Source: Gerris lacustris | Lineage: Eukaryota > Arthropoda > Insecta > Hemiptera > Gerridae | Direction of reading: 5' to 3' | NCBI GenBank assembly: GCA_951217055.1 | Contig: OX578278.1 | Coordinates: forward strand, 41,327,115 to 41,391,114 | DNA: 64,000 nt | In this document: piece after piece, positions 1 to 12,615 of the stretch | Layout of the letters: each line of letters starts with the position of its first letter | How positions within the stretch are numbered: the first letter of the stretch is position 1 | Notes under the pieces: generated by a model | Seen by the model: only the letters and a program-made list of their open reading frames with translations | What the model was told of the DNA's origin: nothing | Databases searched by the model: none | Program-made: the position numbers and the translations under genes

Positions 1-604
1 CTCTTTTCTTTATTTCTTAACAGATATCTTGATCGTGCATGATATAGATTCAATTCTAAAAACAGTGTACGTGACGTTGAGACAGTGATTGAATAAAATT
101 GAATAAATCATAATTCTATCAAATTTTTGAATGACATAAAGATAGTGATTGAATAAAAAAAAAAAAATGACATCTCAATCAGTGGATTTATGTCAAAATC
201 CAGCTGAAGTTAAGTAAGCCATAAACGAAACACGTATTGAAGCAAATGAAGCTTTTTAGCTGATTAGTTTACCGTTAGCTTCAAACGTGAAACAATCTTG
301 AGCTTTTGCGTAATTCTACATCTTTTTTTGTTCTTAATTGAAGGAAGGTTGGTAGTGAACGAAGTGTTTTAAGTGCAAACACAACACAAACAAAATACAA
401 GACAGAGTTATTTTATTAGTCAAAGCGTTAGTTAATGATTAATAAACATCGACATCATTACATCAACCGATTTGGAAATTTGTGTCAAGTCAAATTCCAA
501 AAGGAAGCATTGCTTATGCGGATGTTTTAAGCGTTGCAGGTTAATGTTGTTAGTAAATGGAGGCAAATCAAAGAAGCATTATTTTTGTAAAGATTCGCCG
601 ATAC
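1..604 (-). other. Intron before the missing last junctophilin exon (partial)
   Basis: AT-rich sequence on the donor side of the exon ending at 605. No membrane-anchor codons are visible in any frame, so the last coding exon must lie outside. I see no repeat family here apart from a short A run at 154-166. Confidence 0.6.
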
Positions 605-799
605 TTTGACTTGAGGGCTGAAGAGGTAGAGAAGAGGGTTGGCCCTGTATTTCTCCGACATCTCCTGGTTCTTCCTCATCTCCTCTCTTCTGGCCGAGCT
701 GAGAGCCGATGTTTCTTCTCTCGACATGGGTCCCCCACCCACGGCTTGCACGTCGGGTAAGCTCTTCTTCCGTTCCAGCTTCACTGTCACTGGCACCGG
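605..799 (-). CDS. jp: Junctophilin exon just before the C-terminal membrane anchor
   Basis: The acceptor is gttactacag; the exon runs 65 codons in phase 0 to GTCAAA|GTATCG. It reads PVPVTVKLERKKSLPDVQ, then a Gly-rich turn, then SSARREEMRKNQEMSEKYRA and NPLLYLFSPQVK. The ending is the family hallmark: in junctophilins a helix rich in Arg and Glu leads to an N-P-L-L-Y-L-x-S-P-Q-V-K motif immediately before the single transmembrane segment that anchors the protein in the ER/SR. Reading on past the donor gives unrelated sequence and a stop at about 527, so the anchor must be on another exon, beyond the left edge of the window. The donor (GTATCG) is weak but sits exactly where the conserved motif ends. 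Confidence 0.92.
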
Positions 800-3659
800 C
801 TGTAGTAACCAACATATCTTGTCAAATATTATCTTTACACAATGACAACCCTTGGCGCACTCGCCTACGCAAGACTAGGGTTAACAATACACCTCTTTTT
901 TACTATTGGTATTTGATGGGTGTCAAGGAGGCTCATCGACTCACATCAGCCATATTTTATATTTACTATGACCGTTGGAGACGATAACTTCTAACATGCA
1001 GCTACCCCTTTCCCTCAGGATACTGCATGAGCTCTAAATATAGAGTGTGTCCCTTGCAAATCGATTCCGGACCATTTGCACTTTTCACCCTAGAGTATTG
1101 ATGGTCTTCACTTATCTCCTACTCACAAACCTTCGTAGCATTGAACATTGATTTTTAAGGACTAATTAGTAACTTTCTGAACTTTTTATTGATCATAAAT
1201 TTAATTACACATTTATATACTCATGTGACCATTCGTCCAATAATAGTAGGTAAGAGAGGAAGCTATGTGCCACACTAATTAGCAGACTATTTTTGTCTTT
1301 TGATAGAATTTTTTCATAATTTTAATGATATGTTTTAAAATGATCTAAGTAGATTAAATTTTGAAGAAAAAAACAACAAGCTTTTGAAGCGTGTCTGCTT
1401 GATACCACGATGGTATGAGGGAAAATAAGGTTAAATTTTCACGAAATTGTGCTTCTTCTCTTTTAATTCAATTAAAGCCGGCTTAGTATGAAAACTCCCT
1501 GAGTAATTCTATCTTCCCTGTATCTTATCATTACTAAGTCGAGGAAAATGGTTTTAGAAAAAATTAGAAGCGTTTTCCCTTCTTTTAGAGCGTGAAAAGT
1601 TGAAACTAAAAAAAAGAAACTCAACCTAATATTCTTGGAAAAGATAATATGCACGAAAACATGGAAAATAGAGTGCAAGTGAAAAGTCAGACAACTCGTA
1701 GTAAAGTGAGAAAATACTTCTGGCAGACAAACAATTTTCTAATGCAGACAATCATTTCCAAAATCGTAATTTTGGCTGTTTCAAATAAAGTGATTTATTA
1801 ATCCAAAAATTTTAAATAAATATATTTCTTAATTACGATACCTAATAAGTCAGCTGTAAATTTAGTATATACTAAATTCAATATTTGTTTTTCACAAAAA
1901 AACCAATTATATTTAGAGATCCCTATTTATTTATATTAAGAGTTTAACACAACTGTTGAGCGCAAAATTAACTACTACTGTTAACACTACAATTGATGGG
2001 CAGTGCCGGACGATATGTTTTTTAAAAAGAGTTAAAAATTGCTTCCAAGAAACCGGTCGGCATTTGATAAATAGTATTTTTCACACCCACTCTCTTTTTT
2101 TTTGGCAGGTTGTAAGCATTCATTTTCTGTAATTTTTTTTTAAATTTATCTGAAAATATATTGAGTACTATTTGTTTTAAGGATGTCCGGCCCCCGTGGA
2201 TCACCCTGTATACTATAATACATATCTGGGGACTGCATTAGTTAGGATAAGGGAATTCTTATCAGACTATGGCCCTCAGTTTACGGCCATGGAGTTCAAA
2301 CTGTTATTTGAAGGAAACGGAACATTCGACGGACAAGAATGAAACGGAACATTAGATCAACTCATCATAATCCTCGAAGTAATGGACTGGGGTAAAGGTT
2401 CTTAAGAACTTTTAGGTTCGGTATGAAAGCCGATGTTCTGTGATGAAGAATGGAGACAATAAAAACAAAAAAGTAAACAGTTTTTTTTGGGTCGATATTC
2501 GCTTTCCCATACATGTAGTATTTATATTATATAAAAAAGATAAAAAATTATAATTTGCATTTATCAAAATATGTCCATGAATGTGGACTGCCAAAAATAC
2601 GATTGTATAAGAATGTTTGTCTAGGTTATCTCGGACCGGCTTCTTCGTTTAAAAATAATTGTTTTATTCAGAAATTATGACTCAAGGTCTCTTTCAGGGT
2701 TGTTATAATCAAAATTCACTATATTTCGTTCGATCTTCTTTTCATATTGTTGAGGTTTAGTATATTGTCCGTTAAAACTAAATAAAGATTTAAAACTCGG
2801 AATCCCCTCCTTCGTTTGTATTTATTATTACAGCCATGGGATCTAGTAAATCTATAAATAAAATTTAGAATCTAGGTGGGAGCAACACTGCTTGAGGAAG
2901 GTTAATCTCATACTCACACGAACGATTTGTATACGTATATATACATGGGTATTGTACGGTTAATATAATAAATATTGGGTGTCTTTACCTAACTCTAAGC
3001 CAGGGACACTCACACACAGATATTGGCGCTTTACTATCAGCTCGTAAAACAGAAATAAATGTTTCACACTCTCAGTTATTTTATCGGAGTCAAAAGATTT
3101 TGAAATTTGTACAAAATCTATTTTTAACGTATATTTTATTGTGCAGTTGTTGTATTCATTATACATAAATTGCAACATTCTATTATATTTTTTTTTTTAA
3201 ACAAAATGAATCATTGCCTTTTAACATAGTTTCCATTGGATTTTATTTAGAAATATTAATTTCTATAAAAACATTTGCAGTAAATTCTCTTTTTTATTAT
3301 CATCAATATTATCAAGACTGTAACTCTATTGATAACATGTTTACGCTAATTCGTAAAATAATTCGTGGCCCAATAACCTGCAGTTTGCGTGGGCCAGAGA
3401 AACGGCAAAACATAATTCACGGTGCCGTTTTGTCCTCTTCATTGGCAGTATACCCGTATTATAATATGACTATATGACACGCATTTCGGATGGACTCCAT
3501 TCAATTAAGTAGCTACCATACCTAACCGGTAAAATAAGCATACTTATTCTTTGTTAAAAAAAAAAAAAAAACTGTTTTAAGGAATTTTTCACATCACATA
3601 TTTAGTAATAAAAAAATGTTTTCCTCCTAAAATATATAATTTGAGTTAGAGTAGGCCTT

Positions 3660-3880
3660 AGGGCAGGGGTCTCCAACCTATTTGATCTAAATAGGATGGT
3701 CTAAAGCGAACCGGATAAAGTAAGCAACACATCCATCGGACTGGAAATTAGGATGGTTGGAAATTAGGGAATAATCGGATAAGCACTATCCGACACTATT
3801 TAAGTTCATTTGTTAACTTCTTTTGCTTCGCGGCTGACCGGATAAACATGTCTAGGTCGTAGATTGGAGACCCCTGCCCT
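3660..3880. mobile_element. hAT-like MITE with GGGCAGGGGTCTCCAA ends
   Basis: The left end GGGCAGGGGTCTCCAA and right end TTGGAGACCCCTGCCC are exact inverted repeats about 220 bp apart, and the match extends imperfectly inward (CCTA / TAGA). The CAGGGGTCTCCAA-type terminus is typical of small non-autonomous hAT elements. The 8-bp flanks differ, so the expected target duplication is not visible; an old copy or a misplaced border would explain that. Confidence 0.6.
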
Positions 3881-5377
3881 GCATAAGTTTGCCAGGTTTC
3901 AACTTTCTAAGTTCAGAAGGGTCTTCTGAAGACGTCGGAAATACAAACACACACTGTATTCGGTACATACATATACAAGATACTAGCCTTCACCCCACGT
4001 TCCACGCGGGGCTCATGCTAGGTATTAGTGGCTATGATTCCTGTTATCATGTAGGTCTAGCAATTAAATGAAATGCCTAAATAGTTATGTTTCCAAAGTC
4101 TTCTAGGGATAGAATCAGGACTATATTTTATATCATTAATTTCATTACAAAGAATACAATGCTCTCCAAATTGTAGTTTTTCTATTTATATATGTAAAAT
4201 TTCAAGATAAAATGAACTTTTTATATACTACGTTTTTAAATTTTCTGTTGAATCGTATGTAATGTTGATAATATAATTGTTATTGTTTTATAATATATAA
4301 TGTTAGTGAAAAAAAAAAAAAAAAAATTGTTCCGAATTAATTTACTTCACATAAATGACAACCATCTAGAGAGCTGATCTTAAACCTATAAAAGGCCAAA
4401 TCTTTGTACAACGGATCTCCTCAACACCAAATCTAAACCGAGCCGACGATATATTTGAAATAATATAATCGATAAATAATATAATCGATATATTTCCTGT
4501 TTTGCTGCCATTCAATGTTTATCTCTTATTTATAAATATCCCAAATTTGAAACCCGTCAAAATGAAGATTGTAAATATGGGACATGCAAAACAAATAAAA
4601 TAACTTGCGGATTTTTTCCGAACTAACTTTTCATACAGCAAAATTTGCTAAAAACCAATTAAATTCTGCTGAAAAATGGCTAAAAGTATTAAAATAATGC
4701 ATTGTCATCGTGTTCTGAGCTATGCTAAAAGTTTCAAATGTCTAGCTATTCGGGAAGTTAGTTAGAAATCGATTGCCAGATTTGTACCGGACAATCAATC
4801 AAACAAGAAAGTAAGCTAATAAAAACGTAGTAAATAACAGCCAGTCGAAACTAAGTAATATAGTAATAAATAACAATGTTAACAAAAGATATAATAAATA
4901 AGAAAATAAATGCAGTCCAAACCAATTTGACTGGGAAGTCATTGAACAATCAACTACCATTGGTGCATTAATACGGCAGTTGCACCAGTAAATATTTAAT
5001 AACTCTAGTTATAAGACAAATTACTAAAATAATAAATACTCTATTTAAAGAGCATTAGAGAGCGTAAAATTAAAAATAAAATAAAAAATATAAAATTTAG
5101 CTCCATTTAAGGTAGAACCGATGGAGGTACGACAAAAAGTCACAGGACCAAAGTTGTAGATCTTTTAAAATCAGTTGCCACTGGTGTAATCTGCTTTTCG
5201 ATACGATATGTTTATACATCTACTCAATGTGATCAATAGCGTAAACTTTGTCTCCTCTGAGATTCAAACCAGTTATAGTTATATCGGTGTTAGGATAGAG
5301 GCTTACACATTCGTGAGTGCGATTGTGTTAACTAAACTACTATGCGAGATCCCCTTTATTTTTATTAGTTTCCTTGG

Positions 5378-5379
<2 letters not shown>

Positions 5380-5467
<88 letters not shown>
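5380..5467. repeat. (TA)n microsatellite
   Basis: About 88 bp of uninterrupted TA. An open frame through it encodes only alternating Tyr-Ile and is not a gene. Confidence 0.95.
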
Positions 5468-5470
<3 letters not shown>

Positions 5471-6011
5471 TTCTGACATGAAACAGAAAAAAATTCAAAT
5501 CCTAGTCAATCTATTATTTGTTGCTTTAGTCGCTTAACAGGCCATAAGTCCTGTTTATAGAAAAATATAGACGTTAAACAGTAAATTTGACAATTCCTTG
5601 TCAATCCCATTAGTGAAACTTAGAGTGCATTAGTCACACAACAGCCCATGATGAGCTAGGACCTAAACAGATTGCTTACGTACTCTTGTAATAATGGGAC
5701 AAGAGCTTAGCGTGACAGCTGCCATCAGCCGTCTTATCTGTTACAAGACTGAAGAATACCACTTCTATCAAGTAGCTGCTGTTTTGATTTACCTCTCGAT
5801 GCTGGGTGAACACGGTACATAGGTTCACTTTTGGAATCGAACCAGAACCACTCTGCTTGAAGAGGGAAAGCGTGGAAACATCACGCTATCTAGAGATTTA
5901 GTGATCTTTTCACAGATACTTACTGAACTTGTTTTAGGGAGATACTGCAGTAACGTAAACATAATGCATCACTCTTAAGATCTCTTTTAAATCCGGATGA
6001 GCAAATCTAAC

Positions 6012-6143
6012 CTCTATAGGTGGCGTGTCGATCCATGACTCGCTGGCTCTTCTTGCCATGAAAGCAGGAGAGAACATGATATCTTCCTCGTCCTCTTCAT
6101 CTTCCCATTCTGTTGTGAACATTGGCTCTTGCGTTGGTTCCAT
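6012..6143 (-). CDS. jp: Junctophilin exon, acidic segment
   Basis: This is a 44-codon exon, MEPTQEPMFTTEWEDEEDEE then DIMFSPAFMARRASESWIDTPPIE, in phase 0 at both ends. It is dominated by a Glu/Asp run followed by a basic-aromatic patch. The right border is an AG (acaaaaag) with a weak pyrimidine tract. The left border is GAG|GTTAGA, chosen because it keeps phase 0 into the next exon; the open frame continues about 25 codons past it into intron-like sequence. The opening ATG could look like a start codon, but the upstream exon ends on a codon boundary, so Met is most simply internal. An extra small exon in the flanking 16-kb and 5-kb introns cannot be excluded. Confidence 0.8.
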
Positions 6144-7364
6144 CTTTTTGTTAGAGTTCTCTTTTATCGATTTTATTAAACTTTAAAAGAATATACTTCG
6201 CTTATTTCGAAGCCTATTTTTGATCAATTTTCCAACGACTAATTCGATTTTAAAAGTAAAAATATTAAATTTGTTTTAATAACAAACAAGAGGTAATAAA
6301 TTCTTTTTAAAATTACAGCTAACGAAATTCTATCATTGTATTCGATAAACAATACGATTCCTTAAACCTTATCAATTACGAAAAGGAAAAAATCGAAAAA
6401 CAGCGAGATGTATAATGCGCGGGCGGAGAGGCGGCTACGTACTGGCGTTAAGATAAGTTAAAGACGTGCCAGAGTTCGTTAGTTACTCGCCTCCCTTGCA
6501 GGAGTTAGATGCTAGGAGAGGAGAGAGGGAGACAGTTGACCGAAACCTAGAAATAGACTTGGGAGTCAGAATAGAACCCATGGTCTCCCCTTCACATTAA
6601 CGCTAGCCATCTTTCAAACGCCACGAGAAGAAAAATCATTCGCAACATATCTCACATGAATCCCCTATTCTTTAGCAGTATGGGCAACAAACCATATCTA
6701 TATTTAGGAAAAAAATACTTACATAGTTTTGGTTTTTTTTTTATTTCGATGTCGTTTCAAGTAAAAATATGCACACCTGCTTCTAACCTTTAAATCTAAT
6801 GGGTAAACTTGTCAATACAACCTCCAAAGACGTTTATCCACTATTCTCGTTCACTTTTATCATTTAACATCTAATCATCTATCAGACACTGGTGGAGTTG
6901 ATGCTATCCAACGTTAACTCCATCATTCGCTAGAGCTTTTTTGTTGATTTACAAAAACAGTGCAAGAGTTAAGACTTAAACATCAGAATAAGAGCATGAG
7001 ATACTCATCATAGATACATCGGTTTTTATTTAAATTTAAAAAAATATATACTTGGCTTATATCGAAGCATGTACATATTTGAGTTTTGTTTTCGAGATCA
7101 ACGTTAACTCATCACTAGTTAGCTCATTTGCTAGAGTTTTTGAGGTTTTTGAAGTGAAACTTCTTTGGCGGCGGTAGAGTGAATTTTTTCAAATAGGGAC
7201 CATCGTGTAACGAAATTTGCGATTCGAGACTCGTCCAAGATTCCAACATTTTCACAGATTAATTGTAATGAAATTTGTGTGACGGAAGTAATGAAACGGA
7301 ATTTGTGTTTCGAGACTAATCCTGGTGAAAGATTTATCTGTAAAAAATCTTTCATTCAGGCGAG

Positions 7365-7425
7365 ATGCGAACCACTCACTTCCGCATCATGAAGCTAACG
7401 TGCTATCCATTGCCCCAATTACATT
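7365..7425 (-). repeat. tRNA-like SINE head or tRNA remnant
   Basis: On the minus strand the sequence opens GGGGCAATGGATAGCACG, resembling a tRNA acceptor plus D arm with a box A-like core. About 30 bases later comes GTGGTTCGCATCTC, resembling the T-arm/box B. Acceptor pairing is poor and no clean anticodon loop can be drawn, so I call a tRNA-derived SINE or pseudogene rather than a functional tRNA. Confidence 0.45.
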
Positions 7426-8220
7426 GCCAATTAGAAGGTACACAAAATTGGTATATAAGCGTAATATTTAATATTAGATGGATTATATGTAATTAGACTA
7501 TTTATTATAATTAGATTATTTTTTGGGTTCATGGCAACGGGCTTAATTGTATACTTACAAGAAAAAAGTAAAAACGAATTAAATAAATTTAAATAAGTTA
7601 TTATATCAATTTAAAGACCGCAAATCAAAACAAATATTTATTTTTATTGGAATAAATGTGGTTGCCTTATCGTAGTTTTTGTTGGAATAAATGTGGTTGC
7701 CTTACCGTAGCAATAACAAATCATTTCGAGGTGCGTCGGCGTCAGTTCTTAGGGGGCATCGAAAGGATCAGGGGGCATCGAAAGGTATTTAGGGTACTAT
7801 CTGTATATTATATTTGGAGATTTTAAGGGGGCCGTGGTTACCAAAAGGTTAAGAACCACAAGTATAAATGACAAATGGCAATATATACACAGATATAAAC
7901 ATTACTTTAATTATTTTTTCATATAGTGACATCGTGTAACGAAGTTTTATTTTTATTGGAATAAATGTGGTTGCCTTAGCGTAGCAATATTTTTTTTCAA
8001 TTAAATTTCCCATAACCATTTTTTTATCCTGAAATAATAAATTCGTCAAACAATGAAAGAGAGCAATGCATTCTAGAATTTAAGTTTCACTTCTAATGCG
8101 TGAGAGCCTCACACATTTTTTTTTGTAGTTTTAAAAAAACAGTCTAAGAGTTAAGAGACATAGAAATAAATTTGAAACCCTAATCAAGTGCTTCGCCTGG
8201 TCGTCTGTCTACAAATTATT

Positions 8221-8898
8221 AGGGTCCGTAGGCAAAACCAAGGACCCTTATATTTTCCTGCGTGTGTCTGTCCGTCCGTCCTCTCGCGTGCTCTCACGGC
8301 TACAACTTTCGTCCGATCACTTTAAAATTTGGCATATATGTGTCTTGTACCTGCCCAAATATTTTAAAGATATAGCGACTTAAAAAAAAAATATTTTTCA
8401 AAAAAATTAGGGTAAAAAAACTTAAGGGTTAAATTTTTTTTCGACACCGTGAGGGGTATCATATGAAAGGGTTCGTCGAGCTGATTACCAAAATATATAA
8501 TTCATTGGATATATCTTTGATAGGACGAGCGTAGGCAAGTTTGAAGTGGGTGTGAAACGTGCCCCCCCCCCCTCTATCTCGCTTATGTGAAGTGCAAAAA
8601 ATTTGAAAAAATTCCTGAACATTCTTCGACCAAAAGTAAAGATACAACTTTTTGGAAATTTCGAAAAAAATATTATTTTATTTTTTATTGACAAAATACG
8701 TTTTTTTTTATAATTATGGTCTTTTCGATGTATTTATATGGTTGTAGCCCGGTTCAGTGGCAAAAAAATACTTTATCAGAGTGTGTTTTGAGAATATCAG
8801 ACCCTTAGGATAGTTCAAAGTAAGCTTTTTAGCATTTTAAAATAACACTGTTTATACACTTTACAGTTAAACACTATATAGTGTGGCCTACGGACCCT
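8221..8898. mobile_element. TIR element with AGGGTCCGTAGGC ends
   Basis: The ends AGGGTCCGTAGGC and GCCTACGGACCCT are exact inverted repeats 678 bp apart. Inside are a pyrimidine-rich TGTCTGTCCGTCCGTCC patch, poly-A/T runs and a C run, with no transposase frame. A related but diverged start (GGGGCCGTAGGAAAAA...CTGTCTGTCTG) is at 44821-44885. Superfamily not recognised. Confidence 0.7.
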
Positions 8899-9389
8899 CG
8901 CTGTGTGCTGACTAGCACACACTTGACCTGTTTATATTTATTCCTTATCGATACTCTATTAAAGTTCAAATTTCCAATGAGATATTTCATGGCTGAGATA
9001 GCTCAGAATTTTTTGCCCGTGAAATGATTAATAAGAAACAGAAAACTCTCGTTCCTACAATATGTTAATAGGCTGACCAAATAGCCACCATTTATAATCG
9101 CCAAGTTATATTTTCACACGCTCAATAAAATCTTTATCACGTTATATTTGATTTTTGGACTAAGATGCATCTCATCAACGTAATGTTCCGCTAATTTTTT
9201 AATATTTTGTTCGTACATTAAAAATGGCAGCCATTCTATCTCCCACGAAAAATAACAAAAAACCGGCTACGTTAGGTTCTTTTCCATATTCTCTGCACTG
9301 GACTCTAGTGTCCAAGATGAAGCGTTTAAAGTTCAGAGGGGGCTTCGATCCACTGATCTACGGCTAAGAAATTTCTCTGCTTCTTTTTT

Positions 9390-9790
9390 GCTTCCGAGCT
9401 TACCGAAGGTAACGGAAGCTATGTGATCGTTCCGAAGAACTAAAAATTTTTAGGTCTCCGATTTCAAACATTCCAAGACAGAAATCAGTTTCAGACATCA
9501 GGGAACATTTTTTGATCCGTGTCTATCTGTCGGTCTGTCATTCAATTTTTGCGAACCAACATATCTTAAAAACTACACGTCCAATTTTAATGAAATTTGG
9601 ATGGTTGGTCATGAGTAGACCATTGTTGGTCCCATATAAGTTTCAACCTTCTGCGCTCATTTGTTTCTCTTCCACATGCGCACAAACATACATTAATTTA
9701 CACCTGTAGCTTCAAAAGTACTTATCTGATTTGTATGAAACTTTTATAGTTTATCAAAAGTAACCCGCAGATAGTCCCAGATTACTTTGA
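9390..9790. repeat. Dispersed repeat family R1, copy 1
   Basis: Carries TTACCGAAGGTAACGGAAGC, a CTGTCGGTCTGTCATTC patch, ATTTTAATGAAATTTGGATGG and CTTCCACATGCGCACAAAC. The same blocks occur in reverse orientation at about 52500-52920, and parts at 13465-13555, 48060-48380 and 61535-61850. No coding capacity is visible and the ends are not well defined. Confidence 0.65.
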
Positions 9791-10300
9791 ACCGTCTGCA
9801 CTCTACTACTTTTGCTTAGTTGATACTTTAATTCAGTTGAAAAATCAAAATAATTTTGACACATTAAAAAAACGGGGAAACAATTAAACAAATTAGACAA
9901 TATAATGGCTTGTAAAAGCATAAAATCAATAAAGTACGTGATTGAATGCGAGGAAGCTATGTGCCACACCAATTGGCAGTCTATTTTTAAATGTCATGAG
10001 GTCTCGCCTATTGAGCACACGTACAACCAAGGGCTAAGGAAGCAACTGTGTCGAAGGTTATTTTTAATGTATAAAACTTTTTTTTATTAACATAAACCAA
10101 CAAGTTGGGGAAAATACTTCCCAAATTATCCCTCTACCCCTTTCTTTTTCTCTATCCCTTTGTAGCACATAACAGTTATCTATCTTATAAGTCTCTCTCT
10201 TATAATTTACTCCCCCTTATCTTTATCCTTATTTAAAGCACAGTATAGTATATAGCTTACTCTTTCTAACTCACTGGAAATGTGTTTTGATAACACTATT

Positions 10301-10323
10301 TTTTTTTTTTTTTTTTTTTTTTT
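10301..10323. repeat. Poly-T tract
   Basis: A run of 23 T. It could be the tail of a minus-strand retrotransposed copy, but no recognisable body lies to the right. Confidence 0.7.
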
Positions 10324-11169
10324 GAATGGCGGGAAAGAAACTACTTTTATTGTTATAGAAATATTATGATTTTAAACTCTAGGTATATTTTGTTGTCATG
10401 AATTCATTGTCGATTGTCATTAATTGATAATTATTAATTAAAGTATTAATTAAATTATATTCTATGTTTATTACAAGATATGTATAATGCAATTTTGAGT
10501 CAATCTCTTAATAAAAATTATAAATTATTAAATTCTATAATGTCTTGTTGGACAATTTCCAACCACCTACATCATTCTTGGCAGGTTTTTTATGTTTAGA
10601 CGCGCATTATTATCACATTTTTTCTCTTTTTTGGAGTAAATAAAAAAATGTCACGTTGAAGGCAATACATTACATAACAATGAGTAGTGCTGCCGAATAT
10701 AATTTTTTTAATTAAAATCTTATAAAAGTAAATTTAAAATTTACGCATTAGATCTTTAAATCAGTAGCATCTTTAATGTCGCATCCAATATAATGTAGGC
10801 GTAATAATTACTTTAATTTATAAATTAAAAACATGCACTCAATGATTGATATATAATTGCTTTTGCTATTTAAGAATTATCCAATTTGGAGAATTTTTGT
10901 AATTATTTATTTTTATTATAACAATAAGACTACTACTTACTTGGTTCCACGGGTTGAAATAGCTTCGTTTTCCGGTGAAATCGGCTATATCACGGAGGGG
11001 TTGAAGTCCGACGTTTCGCTTCCACTATTGAATTGAAAGCATCTTTAAGGTTATGGTGCATCGTGGTGTTTATTTCAAGGAACAAGACATACTGACGACT
11101 AGAGAGAAGCACAGATTATTTTGGAATTTCTCTTTATCGGCGTAATATCGAATTTCTCTCTTTTCACTA

Positions 11170-11445
11170 ACCTGCCGATAGACGGCATCATCGAACATCG
11201 CCCTCATAAGAAGAAAAGTATGTGAAGACAAAGTGCAACTTATAGAATATTGTCTTAAATCTACATACTTCATATGCAACGGAGAATACTACACGCAAAT
11301 AGAAGGTGAAACCATGGGTAGCTCTCTGTCACTGTAGCTGCTAACCTGTTCTTTAAAGTCTTCGAAGACAGAGCCCTCGCTTCAGCTGCTCTGAAACCGT
11401 CTTGTTGGTGGAGATTATGTTGATGATGTTTTTTTTTTTTGGAAA
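11170..11445 (+). pseudogene. Penelope-like reverse transcriptase remnant
   Basis: The frames read LPIDGIIEHRPHKKKS, then CLKSTYFICNGEYYTQIEG and ETMGSSLS. A one-base deletion at about 11331 shifts to ANLFFKVFEDRALASAALKP, and a one-base insertion precedes YVDD (about 11423-11434). The order 'TYF..NG..Y.Q.EG..MGS.LS', '..ANLF...FE..AL' and 'W.R-YVDD' is that of the catalytic palm of Penelope-type reverse transcriptases, with YVDD as the active-site box. At least two frameshifts make it a pseudogene, and the upstream part of the domain is missing. Confidence 0.78.
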
Positions 11446-11499
11446 CACAGAAGACAGACTTTAGATGAATTCCTATGAGAAAGACTATGACAGAGACTG

Positions 11500-11780
11500 A
11501 TCTCTATCTGCTTACACACACAAGAGCAGTGAAAACAACGATAACTCAGCATTATGAAATAACCGGCCATCTCATCAAGTTGGAAGATATTCGTGCACTC
11601 ACATCTGTCATCAGGTATCACAGCATGGTAAATGGCTATTGAGAGCAAGAAGCAACCACAGAACTTCCACAGAGAGGATGAATTCACACTTTTCTGGACC
11701 TGGAAACCTCCGGTTAGCATCTGTGCCAAGCAGAAGCAAAAGGAGCTCCGCAGTCACTTCCCGACTTCAAACATCACCCG
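11500..11780 (+). pseudogene. Penelope-like GIY-YIG endonuclease C-terminal remnant
   Basis: One frame reads THTRAVKTTITQHYEITGHL, then IKLEDIRAL, a TGA stop, then ESKKQPQNFHREDEFTLFW and TWKPPV. This matches the tail of the GIY-YIG domain in Penelope-like elements: an R-x-H...A-V-K helix, H-x-x-x-T-G-H, then an E-I-x-K...NFNRED...W-K-P block. The GIY and YIG strands are not visible. It sits downstream of the reverse transcriptase remnant, as in intact elements. Confidence 0.7.
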
Positions 11781-12439
11781 CTTGAGAAAGTAACACCAAC
11801 GAAGAGAGCACCTGCTCGATTGCATCATCCCGACAAAGAATTAACTCGAAACAAGGATCCCTCGGGAAATCCAGGTACAGGTAAAATCTACGACACAGAA
11901 AAACCCCTTATAAATACGCCGTGCTTCTTTCCAGTCGTTATTATATCTTTCGTTGCTTTTAGTAAACATCACGATGCACCTCTGAAGATGCCAATAGGGG
12001 AAGCGAAACGTCGGACTTCAACCCCTACGTGTGGCGGATTTCACTGGATAACCAAGTTTAATAAGACATACAGTCTATGTGTAATTTTGTAATCTACATT
12101 TTATTAAAACGCCTAATCTATAACAGTTTATGTTATCGTATGTAGGCCTATATGTATGAATATGTAATAACAGAGCTCAGAATACCAATCCTGTAACTTT
12201 AAAACCTTCCATATTAGAAGTATGAAGATGGGCGCTCAAAAGTTAACGTGAATCTATAACTTAGTACTTGTTAAACCTCAATCCTGTATCCTGTTGATAT
12301 TTAGGTCCTGATATACTTTGAGACCAAAAGTGATGTTCATTATATCCGTCAGGTTATGTTGTTACATATCGCAGTCGAAAACAAAAATGTGTAAACAAAT
12401 AAGATTTTTAAATAGTATTCTATATTTTTTAAAGTGATT

Positions 12440-12615
12440 TCCAGACATGTTCCCGGTGAATGGGGGACCCAGTAGACCTATCGACATGGGGTCCAGGATG
12501 GCTCTCGGCGGCCCCGCATAAAGTGTAGGTTGTAGGTGTGCCGCGACTATCAGCTATGCATTTCTTTTATAGTGTGCCGCGGGCTAAAAAAGTTTGGGAA
12601 ACCCTGGTCTAAAGG
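12440..12615. mobile_element. Remnant with a hAT-like right end
   Basis: The GC-rich sequence ends GCTAAAAAAGTTTGGGAAACCCTGG, a terminus common in hAT-type elements (CCAGGGTTTCCCAAAC inward). The matching left end is not found upstream, so this is a one-ended fragment. Confidence 0.45.

Larger units (their letters stand above)
800..6011 (-). other. Junctophilin intron with simple repeats and one MITE
   Basis: Non-coding by inspection. It contains the small inverted-repeat element at 3660-3880, A runs near 3556 and 4310, and the long (TA)n tract at about 5380-5467. The rest of the interval is AT-rich without recognisable structure. Confidence 0.6.
10930..12060 (+). mobile_element. Decayed Penelope-like retroelement with inverted terminal segments
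   Basis: The outer segments (about 10940-11075 and 11955-12055) are inverted relative to each other. They share TTGAAGTCCGACGTTTCGCTT and its complement, plus GGTGCATCGTG-G/A-TGTTT. Between them lie reverse transcriptase and GIY-YIG remnants in the + direction. Inverted or tandem terminal segments are a known trait of Penelope-like elements. The copy is broken by frameshifts and an inserted T run (11430-11441), so it is inactive. Confidence 0.75.

Noticed and set aside
605..799. Final exon of junctophilin with the stop near 527
   Set aside because: Read-through past 605 gives no hydrophobic anchor, and the frame stays unrelated to the family; a donor stands exactly at the end of the conserved motif.
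5208..5537. Long open frame across the (TA)n tract
   Set aside because: The central third is alternating Tyr-Ile from a microsatellite; no homologous domain on either side.
11415..11729. 104-codon minus-strand open frame
   Set aside because: It is antisense to the Penelope-like GIY-YIG remnant, which explains the open stretch.
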